DNA of 64,000 nucleotides from JBHOQS01 sp042408875 (lineage in GTDB: Bacteria > Chloroflexota > UBA11872 > JBHOQS01). The number at the start of each line of letters is the position of its first letter. Position 1 is the first letter of the stretch. The notes under the pieces are model-generated. The model was not told where the DNA came from. It made no database searches and was given only the letters and a program-made list of their open reading frames with translations. The stretch lies in the NCBI GenBank assembly GCA_042408875.1, contig JBHOQS010000007.1, positions 170,415-234,414 on the forward strand, given 5' to 3'. The position numbers and the translations under genes are program-made. Below, in pieces: positions 33,636-41,615 of the stretch.

Positions 33636-34373
33636 ATGTCTACGCAGCCAGACACTTTCGAACTGGCTCGGCGCTACAAGTACCTGCGCCTCTCGGATGT
33701 CTCAGATGCGCTGGACGCGCTGGGCCTACAAGATATCTTTCTACTGTCGCCCGAGGTGCGGCCGCTGTGGCCGGGCATGAAGTTCTGGGGCGTGGCGCTC
33801 ACGGTGCGCGTTGTACCGGCGCGCCGCCACATGCCCCCGCTCTCCAAAGAGGATGCCCTGCGCTCGCACGGTCTTTGGTTCCAGCAGCATGGCCGGCCGC
33901 AGTACAACAACCTGATCCAGCCGGGGCACGTCATCGTGATGGAGGCGCACGAGTGCCGAGAGACCGGCATCTGGGGCTCGGCCAACAGCCTGGGGGCGAT
34001 CGCCCGCGGCGCCGTGGGCATCGTCACCGATGGCTACGCCCGCGATACCTATGAGCTCACGTTGCAGAAGACGCCGATCTGCTGCCGGCGGCGCGGGCGT
34101 ACGATCATCCCTGGCCGCGTGGAGTTCGTGGACCAGCAGGTGTCGATCAACTGCGGCGGAGTGCAGGTGCGCCCGGGCGACATCGTTGGCTGCGACGATG
34201 ACGGGGTGATCGTGGTCCCTCAGGAGGTTGCCGCAGAGGTGCTGCCGATCGCTGCAGCTATCTTGCTCGACGATATGCGGGCGCGCCGGCGGCTCTACGA
34301 GCGCCTGAACATGCCACCTGACCACACCGTCGCCGTGGAAGAGGCGGAGGAGTTCTACCGGGACGTGCTGTAG
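33636..34373 (+). CDS. RraA/HMG-aldolase-like protein 2
   Basis: This 245-residue RraA-like protein has the canonical core GAVGIVTDGYARD, plus VRPGDIVGCDDDGVIVVP. It shares the fold of the upstream gene but is only moderately similar, so the two may form a heteromer or act on different 2-oxo acids. AGGAG lies about 12 bases before the ATG at 33636. The gap to the first gene is 121 bases. RraA-type RNase E inhibition is unlikely outside Enterobacteria, so an aldolase or decarboxylase role is favoured. Confidence 0.85.
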   Translation: MSTQPDTFELARRYKYLRLSDVSDALDALGLQDIFLLSPEVRPLWPGMKFWGVALTVRVVPARRHMPPLSKEDALRSHGLWFQQHGRPQYNNLIQPGHVIVMEAHECRETGIWGSANSLGAIARGAVGIVTDGYARDTYELTLQKTPICCRRRGRTIIPGRVEFVDQQVSINCGGVQVRPGDIVGCDDDGVIVVPQEVAAEVLPIAAAILLDDMRARRRLYERLNMPPDHTVAVEEAEEFYRDVL

Positions 34374-34379
34374 GGGGCG

Positions 34380-34530
34380 GCCCTCACTCCCGGCTCCCTC
34401 TTCCTCGCGGCGGAAGAGGGGGACCTCACCCCTGCGCGCTGCGGGTCCCTGTGGAGGGCGAAGAATTCTTCGTCCCTCCAGACCGGCGAAGAATTCTTCG
34501 CCTCTGGAACCCGGCGAGGGCCGGGGTGAG
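34380..34530. repeat. REP-like segment with two CGAAGAATTCTTCG palindromes
   Basis: It begins CCCTCACTCCCGGCTCC, the REP border, and ends GGCCGGGGTGAGGGC, the inverted border. Inside are two palindromes sharing the 14-base core CGAAGAATTCTTCG: one at 34452-34480 extended by GGAGGG/CCCTCC arms with one bulge, and a perfect 18-bp one at 34485-34502. Confidence 0.8.
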
Positions 34531-34543
34531 GGCATTACCGGCG

Positions 34544-34549
34544 TATAAT
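34544..34549 (+). promoter_or_regulatory. -10 box of the VWA gene, probable leaderless start
   Basis: A perfect TATAAT lies 10 bases before the ATG of the VWA gene, with no Shine-Dalgarno between. Transcription would start at or next to the ATG. No clear -35 is seen. Confidence 0.5.
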
Positions 34550-34559
34550 ACTCCTCGAG

Positions 34560-36629
34560 ATGGCTCACGCGCACACCCAGGCAGGAGGTCCGGCGCCGCC
34601 TGCTGTCCCTTCTACCTCCTCTGCTGCATATACTGCATATACACCTACCGACGTGGCCGCCATGCTGCGGCTGGTGCTGGCCGGGCTGCCGGTGCGCGTG
34701 CAGGAGGGCCCGCGCTGGAGTTATCAACCTGACCGAGGTGTGGTGACCTATCCGGCGCGCGCCATTCCCGGCGCGCCGCGGCAGCGGGTGCTCGGCGCGC
34801 TCTTCCACGAGGCGGCCGAGGTGCGCTTCAGTGGGCCTGAAGCCGCTCGGCTCTTTCCCCTCTACGTGCAGCGCGCGGTGGAGCTTGGTTGCCCGCCTGC
34901 TGCCGCGGAGCTGCTGCTCAACGCAGTCAACGATGTGCGGGTGAACCGCCTCTACAGCGAGCGCTTTCCCGGCGCGGCGCCGTACCTGGCCCGGGCCTAC
35001 GTCGCGCCTGTCCTCGAGGGAGCGCCCGAGACCGGCGAGGAGGGGGCAGCCGGTGCCCTGCACCAGCGCTTCGCCGAGGCACTGGTGCGACGCTGGGCTG
35101 CCGAGGTGCTGCCCGATCTCCCGCTGCCGCGAGAGGAGCCGCTGATCCGCGCGGTGCTCGACCGTATCTGGCCGGCCGTGGCAGCCGCGGCGCAGGAGCG
35201 CGAGCTGGCGCGCTGCCTTGAAGCGGCCGTGGAGGCGGTGCTGCCGGCGTATCTGGAGCTGGTAATGCTGGACGCGCAGGCGGCGCAGGAGCAGGATGAG
35301 TTCGCGCCCCTACGTGAGCCTGCGGCGCCATCGCCGCAGTCCCGGCACACCGCCGAGGCGTCTGAGGAGCACCTGGAACGCGACCTACGCGGACCTGGGA
35401 GCTCTGGCGATGCCTCTGCGGAGAGCCCGGCGTCGAGGCACGGCCGTCCGCCGCTCGACCCCATGCCAGCCGCGCCGCCTGGCCCGCTGGACATCCCTGC
35501 GCCGCCTGCCGATGCGCCTGAGTTCACCTTGCGGCTGGGCCCGGCGCAGGAGCGCCCTGGCCCCGCACCGAAGCCGTCGGCGCAGCCGCAAGGGAGCGCT
35601 CCACTCCCGCCGCCGCGCATGGTCTGGGGCCGCCCGCCCGGTGGCCGGCCCTCCGGTTATCTCCCGGGAGGCGTGTGGCGCGTCCTGCGCACCCGGGAGC
35701 AGGCGATCGATTATGAAAACTTCAACTACCCTGAAGCCGTGCGCCGCCTGGAGCCGCTGATCTGTGCGGCACTGGAGGGCCGCCGTGGCGAGCGCGGGCT
35801 GGCGCAGATCCTCACTGAACGGCGCTTCGGCAACCTCGAGCCCTGGCGGCGGCCCCGCCGGATGCGCCGCGGGGAGTCCGGCGAGATTGATCTCGACCAT
35901 CCGGAGGCGCTGCTAACCGATCCAGCGCGGGCCTTCCTGCGCGGGGTGCGCACGCCGCGCCAGGACGCCCAGAAGGACTATGCCCACGCTGTCCTGCTGG
36001 ATATCTCCGGGAGCATGGTGCAACGGGGCTACGCCGGCCGCAAGTTCGCCCAGCTTGTAGATACTGCCATTGTCTTCATCGAGGTGCATCAGCGCCTGAA
36101 GATCCCGTTCGAGGTGCTGGCGTTCAGTGATGAGCCGACGGTGCTGCATGCGTTCGAAGAGTGCCGCTTCCGCAGCCAGGCCGTCGAAGCACGCCACAAC
36201 TACGTCGTGCGCGATTTCAGCGCGCTGGTTCGGCGCATGTACCAGCTCCCCCACGGCGAGACGCAGGAGGCCGCCGCGCTCGGGCTGGCCATCCGGCACT
36301 TGCGCCGGCAGAAAGGGCTGAAGACAGCGTTTATTATCACAGACGGCATTTCCAGCGACCTGCGCGCTCTCCATGCGCTGCTGGAGGACGTAGATGCGCG
36401 TAATGCGACGCTGCCTCCCCGCGAGCACCTGAACGTGGTGGCGCTCGGCGTGGGGGTAGCCGAGTATGAGTTCGCGCGTGCCTACGTGCACCGCGGAGGT
36501 CCCCGCGGCGCCGCCGGGGCACCGCCTGCCTTCGCCTCGACGCGCGGCTATGTCATCCCCGAGACAGCCAGCCTCCCAGATATCCTCTCGCGGGCTGTCG
36601 AGGAGCGGATCCGGAGTGGACGGTTCTAG
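34560..36629 (+). CDS. CobT-like VWA-domain protein
   Basis: This 689-residue protein has an N-terminal helical domain with LFHEAAEVRFSG and LLNAVNDVRVNRLY, the metallopeptidase-like start typical of CobT-type VWA proteins. A proline-rich linker runs from about 260 to 370. The C-terminal von Willebrand A domain has its metal site DISGS at Asp481, FSDEP near 525, and ITDGISSDLR. Such proteins normally work with a MoxR/CobS-type AAA ATPase on metal insertion or complex remodelling. No such ATPase is nearby, so it is an orphan. It ends convergent to pyrG. Confidence 0.82.
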   Translation: MAHAHTQAGGPAPPAVPSTSSAAYTAYTPTDVAAMLRLVLAGLPVRVQEGPRWSYQPDRGVVTYPARAIPGAPRQRVLGALFHEAAEVRFSGPEAARLFPLYVQRAVELGCPPAAAELLLNAVNDVRVNRLYSERFPGAAPYLARAYVAPVLEGAPETGEEGAAGALHQRFAEALVRRWAAEVLPDLPLPREEPLIRAVLDRIWPAVAAAAQERELARCLEAAVEAVLPAYLELVMLDAQAAQEQDEFAPLREPAAPSPQSRHTAEASEEHLERDLRGPGSSGDASAESPASRHGRPPLDPMPAAPPGPLDIPAPPADAPEFTLRLGPAQERPGPAPKPSAQPQGSAPLPPPRMVWGRPPGGRPSGYLPGGVWRVLRTREQAIDYENFNYPEAVRRLEPLICAALEGRRGERGLAQILTERRFGNLEPWRRPRRMRRGESGEIDLDHPEALLTDPARAFLRGVRTPRQDAQKDYAHAVLLDISGSMVQRGYAGRKFAQLVDTAIVFIEVHQRLKIPFEVLAFSDEPTVLHAFEECRFRSQAVEARHNYVVRDFSALVRRMYQLPHGETQEAAALGLAIRHLRRQKGLKTAFIITDGISSDLRALHALLEDVDARNATLPPREHLNVVALGVGVAEYEFARAYVHRGGPRGAAGAPPAFASTRGYVIPETASLPDILSRAVEERIRSGRF

Positions 36630-36707
36630 CGCGCAGGGCGTGACGGCCCTTGAAGGCGCGCTTGCGCATGACCTGCCCAGAGCCGAGCCAGAATACTCGT
36701 TCTGTGG

Positions 36708-36825
36708 TATAGTCGTTCCGTGGTATAGAGCAAAGGTATAGACAAGGTATAGAAGATATAGATAAAGGTATAGATAAGAGATATAGGTATAGGTTAGGTA
36801 TAGAAAGAAAGTATAAAAAGTATAA
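36708..36825. repeat. TATAG array spaced near one helical turn, convergent gap
   Basis: TATAG or TATAA words occur at 36708, 36724, 36737, 36748, 36757, 36769, 36782, 36788, 36799, 36812 and 36821. The mean spacing is about 11 bases. The array lies between two convergent gene ends, so it is not an obvious promoter. Confidence 0.85.
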
Positions 36826-36850
36826 AGCAGCGAACTGTTGTCAGCAGCTG

Positions 36851-38602
36851 CTAGCCCTGCGCCGCACCCACCTGCTCTGGCTGCGGTTCGGGCTGCGCGA
36901 CGGGCGCCTCCCGGGCGGCATGCCCGTTAAGCGGCAGTGGCGGCTGCTCGCCGCTGATGTAGCGCCGGGCACAGGCGGCGATAAAGTCGCGGAAGAGCGG
37001 GTGCGGCCGGTTCGGCCGCGAGGTGAACTCCGGGTGGAACTGCGTGCCCACGAACCACGGGTGATCACGGAGCTCAATGATCTCCACCAGCCGGTAGTCC
37101 GGGGAGAGCCCGCTCAGTACCATACCCTCGTTCTCCAGGAGCGAGCGGAAGTCGTTATTGAACTCATAGCGGTGGCGGTGCCGCTCGTGGATCAGCAGCG
37201 TGCCCTGGCCGGCACCGTACGCCTGCGCTGCCCTGGTCCCCGGCACGAGATAGCAGGGATAGAGTCCCAGCCGCATGGTGCCGCCCTTGTCGCGCACGCT
37301 GCGCTGGTCGGCCATCAGGTCAATCACTGGGAATTTCGTGTCAGGGTCGAACTCGGTGCTGTTCGGCTCGTCCGAGCCGAGCACGTGGCGGGCGAACTCG
37401 ATCACCGCGACCTGCATGCCCAGGCAGAGCCCCAGGTACGGCACCTTATGCTCGCGGGCGTAGCGCGCCGCAGCGATCTTGCCTTCGATGCCGCGCACGC
37501 CGAACCCGCCTGGCACGACGATACCGTGCACGTCGCCCAGCCAGTGCTCCAGGGTCGCCTCGTCGGCGCCCTCTAGCACCTCTGCGTGCACCCACTTCAC
37601 CGAGAGCTGGAACCCGTGGTAAACGCAGCTATGCCGTAACGCCTCGATCACACTCAAGTAGGCATCGGCGGCGTTGGTGTACTTGCCCACGATGGCCACA
37701 CGCAGCTCGCGGCCAGGCCGGCGGATGCGCTCGACCAGTTCTTCCCACTCGTGCAGATCGGGCTCGTGCGCGGGCAGCTCCAGTGCCTCGACCATGAACT
37801 GCCCCAGGCCGCTGCGCTCTAGGATCAGGGGGACCTCGTAAATCGTGTCCACCGTGGGCAGCGGCACGACTGCATCGACATCCACGTCGCAGAAGAGGGC
37901 GATCTTCTCTTTCAGCTCGTCCGGCACCGGGTAGTCGGCACGGCAGACGATCACGTCAGGCTGGATACCGATGCCGCGCAGGGCGTTGACGCTATGCTGT
38001 GTCGGCTTCGTCTTCAGCTCGCCGGTGGCGGCGATATGGGGCAGGAGCGTGACGTGAATGTAGAGTACGTTATCGCGGCCCACGTCCCGGCGCATCTGGC
38101 GGATCGCCTCCAGGAATGGCAGGCTCTCGATGTCACCGACGGTGCCACCGACCTCGACGATCACCACCTGGGCCCGCGACAGGCGGGCCACCTGTCGCAT
38201 GCGCTCTTTGATTTCATTCGTAATGTGCGGGATCACCTGGATGGTGCCGCCCAGATAGTCGCCGCGCCGCTCCTTGGCGATGACTGCGGCGTACACCTGG
38301 CCAGTCGTGACGTTACTCGCCTTGGTCAGCGAGACGTCCATGAAGCGCTCGTAGTGTCCCAGGTCCAGGTCGGTCTCGGCGCCGTCGTCGGTGACGAACA
38401 CCTCCCCGTGCTGCGAGGGGTTCATCGTCCCGGGATCGACGTTGATGTAGGGGTCAAGCTTCTGGGCGGTGACGGAGATGCCGCGGCTCTTGAGCAAGCG
38501 GCCGATGGAGGCGACAGTAATGCCCTTGCCGATGGAGGACACGACGCCGCCGGTCACGAACACATACTTCGTCGTGGTCGTACTGCTCTTCGCCCTTGCC
38601 AT
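36851..38602 (-). CDS. pyrG: CTP synthase
   Basis: This 583-residue cytoplasmic enzyme converts UTP to CTP using ATP and glutamine. The synthetase domain starts KYVFVTGGVVSSIGKGI with the Walker-like loop and has LDPYINVDPGTM and HGEVFV. The C-terminal glutamine amidotransferase domain has its nucleophile Cys393 in LGLCLGM and the His/Glu pair in FHPEFTSRP. It is full length. It begins just upstream of the MBL-fold gene, which is on the same strand with 139 bases between. Confidence 0.97.
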   Translation of the reverse strand: MARAKSSTTTTKYVFVTGGVVSSIGKGITVASIGRLLKSRGISVTAQKLDPYINVDPGTMNPSQHGEVFVTDDGAETDLDLGHYERFMDVSLTKASNVTTGQVYAAVIAKERRGDYLGGTIQVIPHITNEIKERMRQVARLSRAQVVIVEVGGTVGDIESLPFLEAIRQMRRDVGRDNVLYIHVTLLPHIAATGELKTKPTQHSVNALRGIGIQPDVIVCRADYPVPDELKEKIALFCDVDVDAVVPLPTVDTIYEVPLILERSGLGQFMVEALELPAHEPDLHEWEELVERIRRPGRELRVAIVGKYTNAADAYLSVIEALRHSCVYHGFQLSVKWVHAEVLEGADEATLEHWLGDVHGIVVPGGFGVRGIEGKIAAARYAREHKVPYLGLCLGMQVAVIEFARHVLGSDEPNSTEFDPDTKFPVIDLMADQRSVRDKGGTMRLGLYPCYLVPGTRAAQAYGAGQGTLLIHERHRHRYEFNNDFRSLLENEGMVLSGLSPDYRLVEIIELRDHPWFVGTQFHPEFTSRPNRPHPLFRDFIAACARRYISGEQPPLPLNGHAAREAPVAQPEPQPEQVGAAQG

Positions 38603-38741
38603 CTCGCGCTCCTGCCCAGTCTGATGCGATCAGCCGCCGGCGGCGTTCCTGGGCGTCGCCCGCGCGCCTGCTCGCGGCCTGCGTGCCGCAGCGTTACCAC
38701 ATCGTTCTCAACGAGCCAGCAGCGGCGTAAGCACGCCCTGC

Positions 38742-39392
38742 TCAGCCGCGATGCCGGTGGTCCAGCAGCACCACTGTAGTCTCCTCGGGCAGGCTGCCGG
38801 AGCTCAGAGAGAGACGCGGCTGGGGGTGTAGCTCCTTGAGCCCCATCTCTTTGGCGAACGGCTCGATAGGATCGAGTTCGACGGCCAGCTCGGGCGTGCG
38901 GAAATGCATGGGGATCACCAGTCGCGGCTCGAGCAGGCTGATCACCTCTGCTGCCTGCGCGGCGCCAATCGTCTCACGCCCGCCCACCGGGATCAGCAGC
39001 ACGTCCACGTTCCCGATCTGCTCGACGACCGAGGCGTCCGGCACCTCGGCGAGGTCGCCCAGGTGGCACACCGTCAGGCCGTCGATCTCGATCACGTAGG
39101 CAGTGTTGCGCTGCCGCGGTGACCGCGCGCGCCCGGGCTCTCGTTTCTGCGTGGCGATGCCAGCGATGACTACCCCGGCGATATCGTACTCGCCCGGACC
39201 ATCGATCACTTTGGGTGAGCCACCCACAGCGGCCACGTTGCTGTGATCGGGCCGATTGCTGCTGACCGTCACGATATTCGCCTGCACCCGCGGTACGGGA
39301 AGGCCCAGCCGCCGGTCGAATGGGTCGGTGACGACCGTGGCATCCCTCCCGCGCAGCCGAAAGCAAGCGTGACCGTACCAGACCAATTCCAT
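38742..39392 (-). CDS. MBL-fold protein with altered metal motif
   Basis: This 216-residue protein has the fold of the UPF0173-type metallo-beta-lactamase superfamily. It starts VWYGHACFRLRG, has a central CHLGDL strand, and MHFRT near the C-terminus. The usual HxHxDH metal motif, expected after strand IVTV, reads SSNRPDHSN here. The first two histidines are therefore replaced and only the Asp-His remains. It may bind a single metal or none. ATG is not preceded by a strong ribosome site. It lies upstream of pyrG but the function is unknown. Confidence 0.8.
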   Translation of the reverse strand: MELVWYGHACFRLRGRDATVVTDPFDRRLGLPVPRVQANIVTVSSNRPDHSNVAAVGGSPKVIDGPGEYDIAGVVIAGIATQKREPGRARSPRQRNTAYVIEIDGLTVCHLGDLAEVPDASVVEQIGNVDVLLIPVGGRETIGAAQAAEVISLLEPRLVIPMHFRTPELAVELDPIEPFAKEMGLKELHPQPRLSLSSGSLPEETTVVLLDHRHRG

Positions 39393-39711
39393 GGGGCTTG
39401 CCGAGGCGCCGCCTGTCGCTGCACGAACGCTGGCTCATGCAGCCAGCGAAAACAAAGAGCGGCGTCCCGCGCTCCCGCGCGACGCCGCACGTTATTGTAG
39501 CATGTTTTGCTCTGCCTCCGCTCCTCAAAAGCGTCGCGCGAAGTGTCACCCCACCTGTCAAAGTGATTCTGTTATAACGTTTGTATGTTATTCAACAGGT
39601 ATAATGGCATCCCTCCGGGACCACGCAAAGAGGCGCCCTCGACCGGTCTGATCCCACGCCGGTTGACCAGCGGATGACGTACCGGGAAGCAGTACGATAC
39701 GTGGCGATACG
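39393..39711. other. Gene-free gap with promoter-like AT words
   Basis: No gene is seen. Around 39570-39605 is an AT-rich stretch with TTATAACG and a plus-strand TATAAT followed at once by ATGG, which would open only a 15-codon frame. A minus-strand TACAAT lies near 39495 upstream of the MBL gene. Confidence 0.45.
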
Positions 39712-39882
39712 TTAGCCTGACCCGGCTGCCCCCAAGGCAGCGCCGAGGCTCCACGCGACCGTGTAGCAGGCCAGCACACCGAGAAGCTCAAGGGGGTCAT
39801 AGGGTTGGGGCCACAACGCCGTGACGGTGCTGAGTACTGTCCAGCCGAGCGTGAGGCCGAAGAACCAGCCTTCTAGCGACAC
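39712..39882 (-). CDS. Small two-helix membrane protein with GTG start (56 aa)
   Basis: This short gene starts with GTG at 39882, preceded by GGGAAGGTGAGAT, a good ribosome site. It reads VSLEGWFFGLTLGW, then a polar WPQPYDP turn, then LLGVLACYTVAWSLGAALG and a TAA stop at 39712. The two hydrophobic segments and clean stop suggest a real small membrane protein. I recognise no family. It lies on the minus strand between the MBL gene and the UDG gene. Confidence 0.6.
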   Translation of the reverse strand: MSLEGWFFGLTLGWTVLSTVTALWPQPYDPLELLGVLACYTVAWSLGAALGAAGSG

Positions 39883-40130
39883 ATCTCACCTTCCCGCATG
39901 CAGGGCTTCGTGCCCCACTGTCGCGCTTCCCACCAGCACACGCAAGGGCCTGCTGGGCACCGGCGCCTCCGCCGTCGGGCTGCACGGTGGCTTCGGACGT
40001 ACGACGGGCGGCCTACGCCCGCCTGGGTAACGCGGTCGGGAACAAACAGGCGGGAACGGGACGTGCTACAGTGTAGCGTGGAGCGCAGCATGCGTCCGCC
40101 GGCACCGCTCTAGTAGGAGGAGAGGTTCCT

Positions 40131-40790
40131 ATGCCGCGGCGATCTCAGCAAGCGCCGGCAGCCTTCGAGCCTCCGCTCGAGGAGCGCTGGCCCGATATCG
40201 AGGCTATGCTGGCTGAGGCGAGGACATGTGTGCGCTGCCGCCTGGCGGAGGGACGCACGCAGGTCGTCACTGGCGACGGGAACCCGCACGCGCTGCTCAT
40301 GATCGTGGGCGAAGGGCCTGGCGAGGAAGAAGACGCCCTGGGCCGCCCATTCGTGGGCCGAGCCGGTCGGCTGCTGGACCAGATGCTGGCCGACGTCGGC
40401 ATCGACCGCGCAGAAGTCTGGGTGACCAATATCGTGCGCTGCCGGCCTAAGGAGCTGGCCGGCGGCGTGGTGCGTAACCGCCCGCCTCGTGCCGATGAGA
40501 TACGGGCGTGCAGCCTCTGGATGAACGCTGAGCTCTCCTTCGTGCGGCCGCGCCTGCTCCTGTGCCTGGGCGCTACAGCGGCTCAGACCCTCTACGATAA
40601 AAAGTTCCGGCTGATGGAGCAGCACGGGCAGTGGTTCCCCGGCCCATATGGCACTGAGCTGATGGCCACGCTGCATCCGGCCTGGGTGCTGCGCCAGGAG
40701 GGCCCTGACCACGAGCGAGCGCGGGCCATGGTCTTGGCCGACCTCAGCAAGCTGGCCGAACGGTATCGCCAGCTCCGAGCCGGTGCCTGA
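40131..40790 (+). CDS. Family-4 uracil-DNA glycosylase (Fe-S)
   Basis: This 219-residue DNA repair enzyme removes uracil from DNA. The four Fe-S cysteines are visible: Cys33 and Cys36 (CVRC), Cys104 (RCRP) and Cys127 (RACS). The active-site motif is GEGPGEEED (60-68) and the C-terminal motif is LHPAWVLR. This is the classic family 4 (UDGa) seen in thermophiles. AGGAGGAGAGG precedes the ATG. A second, divergent family-4-like protein is at 59599-60231. Confidence 0.93.
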   Translation: MPRRSQQAPAAFEPPLEERWPDIEAMLAEARTCVRCRLAEGRTQVVTGDGNPHALLMIVGEGPGEEEDALGRPFVGRAGRLLDQMLADVGIDRAEVWVTNIVRCRPKELAGGVVRNRPPRADEIRACSLWMNAELSFVRPRLLLCLGATAAQTLYDKKFRLMEQHGQWFPGPYGTELMATLHPAWVLRQEGPDHERARAMVLADLSKLAERYRQLRAGA

Positions 40791-40925
40791 AGGTGTGCTC
40801 AGGACTCCCGCTGCCTTCGGCGAGCACCATGCTCGAGCTACGATGGCCCGCCAGCGGTGCTTGTCGCGGACGGCAGCCAGCCCACCAACCGCTGGGGCGC
40901 TATGTGACTGGATGGCACATCTGCC

Positions 40926-41414
40926 CTACCGGCCCGGCGGCGCTTTGATCTCGATATGGTATTTGGCAGCCACTTCCACAAGCTTCTGCACATCGGGTGG
41001 GGATGGCGGCGGTAATGTCTGCGCCTGCGCCGGCTCGCCTACCTCTGCGGCGAAACGCTCGAAGCCGGCTGGTGCAGTGATCTGGAGCAGCCGGGCCGGG
41101 GTTGCGCCCTCGACGCGGAAGGTGTGGGCGATGCCGCGCGGCAGGAACACCCACGAGCCGGGACCCACCTGCCACGTCCGGTCACCGCAGGTGACGGCCA
41201 ATCGCCCCTCTAGGAGATAGAAGGCCTCCTCCTCGACATGGTGCACATGGAGCGGCGGCGCGAAGCCCAGCGGCAGGAGCTGCTCAATGAGCGTGAAGGC
41301 GTTCTGGGTTGCCTCTGCCCCTGCCTTGACCAGCATGAGCGTCCCCAGGAACCAGATTGCTGTGCCTTCATCCTGTGTGAGGGTATACGGTACGTGCTTC
41401 GCGGGGCTGGTCAT
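40926..41414 (-). CDS. Single-domain cupin
   Basis: This 162-residue protein has a cupin fold. The metal motif PPLHVHHVEEEAFYLLEG is followed by PRGIAHTF, giving the His-His-Glu and His ligands. Such proteins include small dioxygenases and sugar-binding proteins; no substrate can be assigned. I chose the ATG at 41414, after GAGGAGG. It is divergent from a MarR regulator, and its promoter overlaps an inverted repeat that is probably the MarR operator. Confidence 0.85.
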   Translation of the reverse strand: MTSPAKHVPYTLTQDEGTAIWFLGTLMLVKAGAEATQNAFTLIEQLLPLGFAPPLHVHHVEEEAFYLLEGRLAVTCGDRTWQVGPGSWVFLPRGIAHTFRVEGATPARLLQITAPAGFERFAAEVGEPAQAQTLPPPSPPDVQKLVEVAAKYHIEIKAPPGR

Positions 41415-41562
41415 CTGGCCTCCTCTCCCTACGTAATCGGGCCTCTTGAACATGCGGTCAGGCGCCTTGCGCGCGCCCGCCTCCTCTCCCTATACGAGTG
41501 GGCTTCCTTGCCCGATGTGCTACAGTATGGTACATCGTCAGAGAGACTGACGAAGCGAGCCT

Positions 41563-41585
41563 GATAGTAAGGCTATCTTACTATC
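41563..41585. promoter_or_regulatory. Probable MarR operator
   Basis: GATAGTAAG at 41563-41571 and CTTACTATC at 41577-41585 form a perfect 9-bp inverted repeat with a 5-base spacer. It lies between the divergent cupin and MarR genes and covers the cupin promoter -10 box, as expected for a repressor site. Confidence 0.7.
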
Positions 41586-41603
41586 TACACGCTCCCTTGT
41601 CAA
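41575..41603 (-). promoter_or_regulatory. Sigma-70-like promoter of the cupin gene
   Basis: On the minus strand a perfect TTGACA (41603-41598) is followed after 17 bases by TAAGAT (41580-41575). It points toward the cupin gene. The -10 box lies inside the inverted repeat. Confidence 0.7.
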
Positions 41604-41615
41604 GTAGGAGGGACG

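Noticed and set aside
33741..35063. A 440-codon minus-strand open frame across the second RraA gene and the VWA gene start
   Set aside because: It covers two well-supported plus-strand genes and an intergenic REP segment and shows no family motif; it is a shadow of high GC codon bias.
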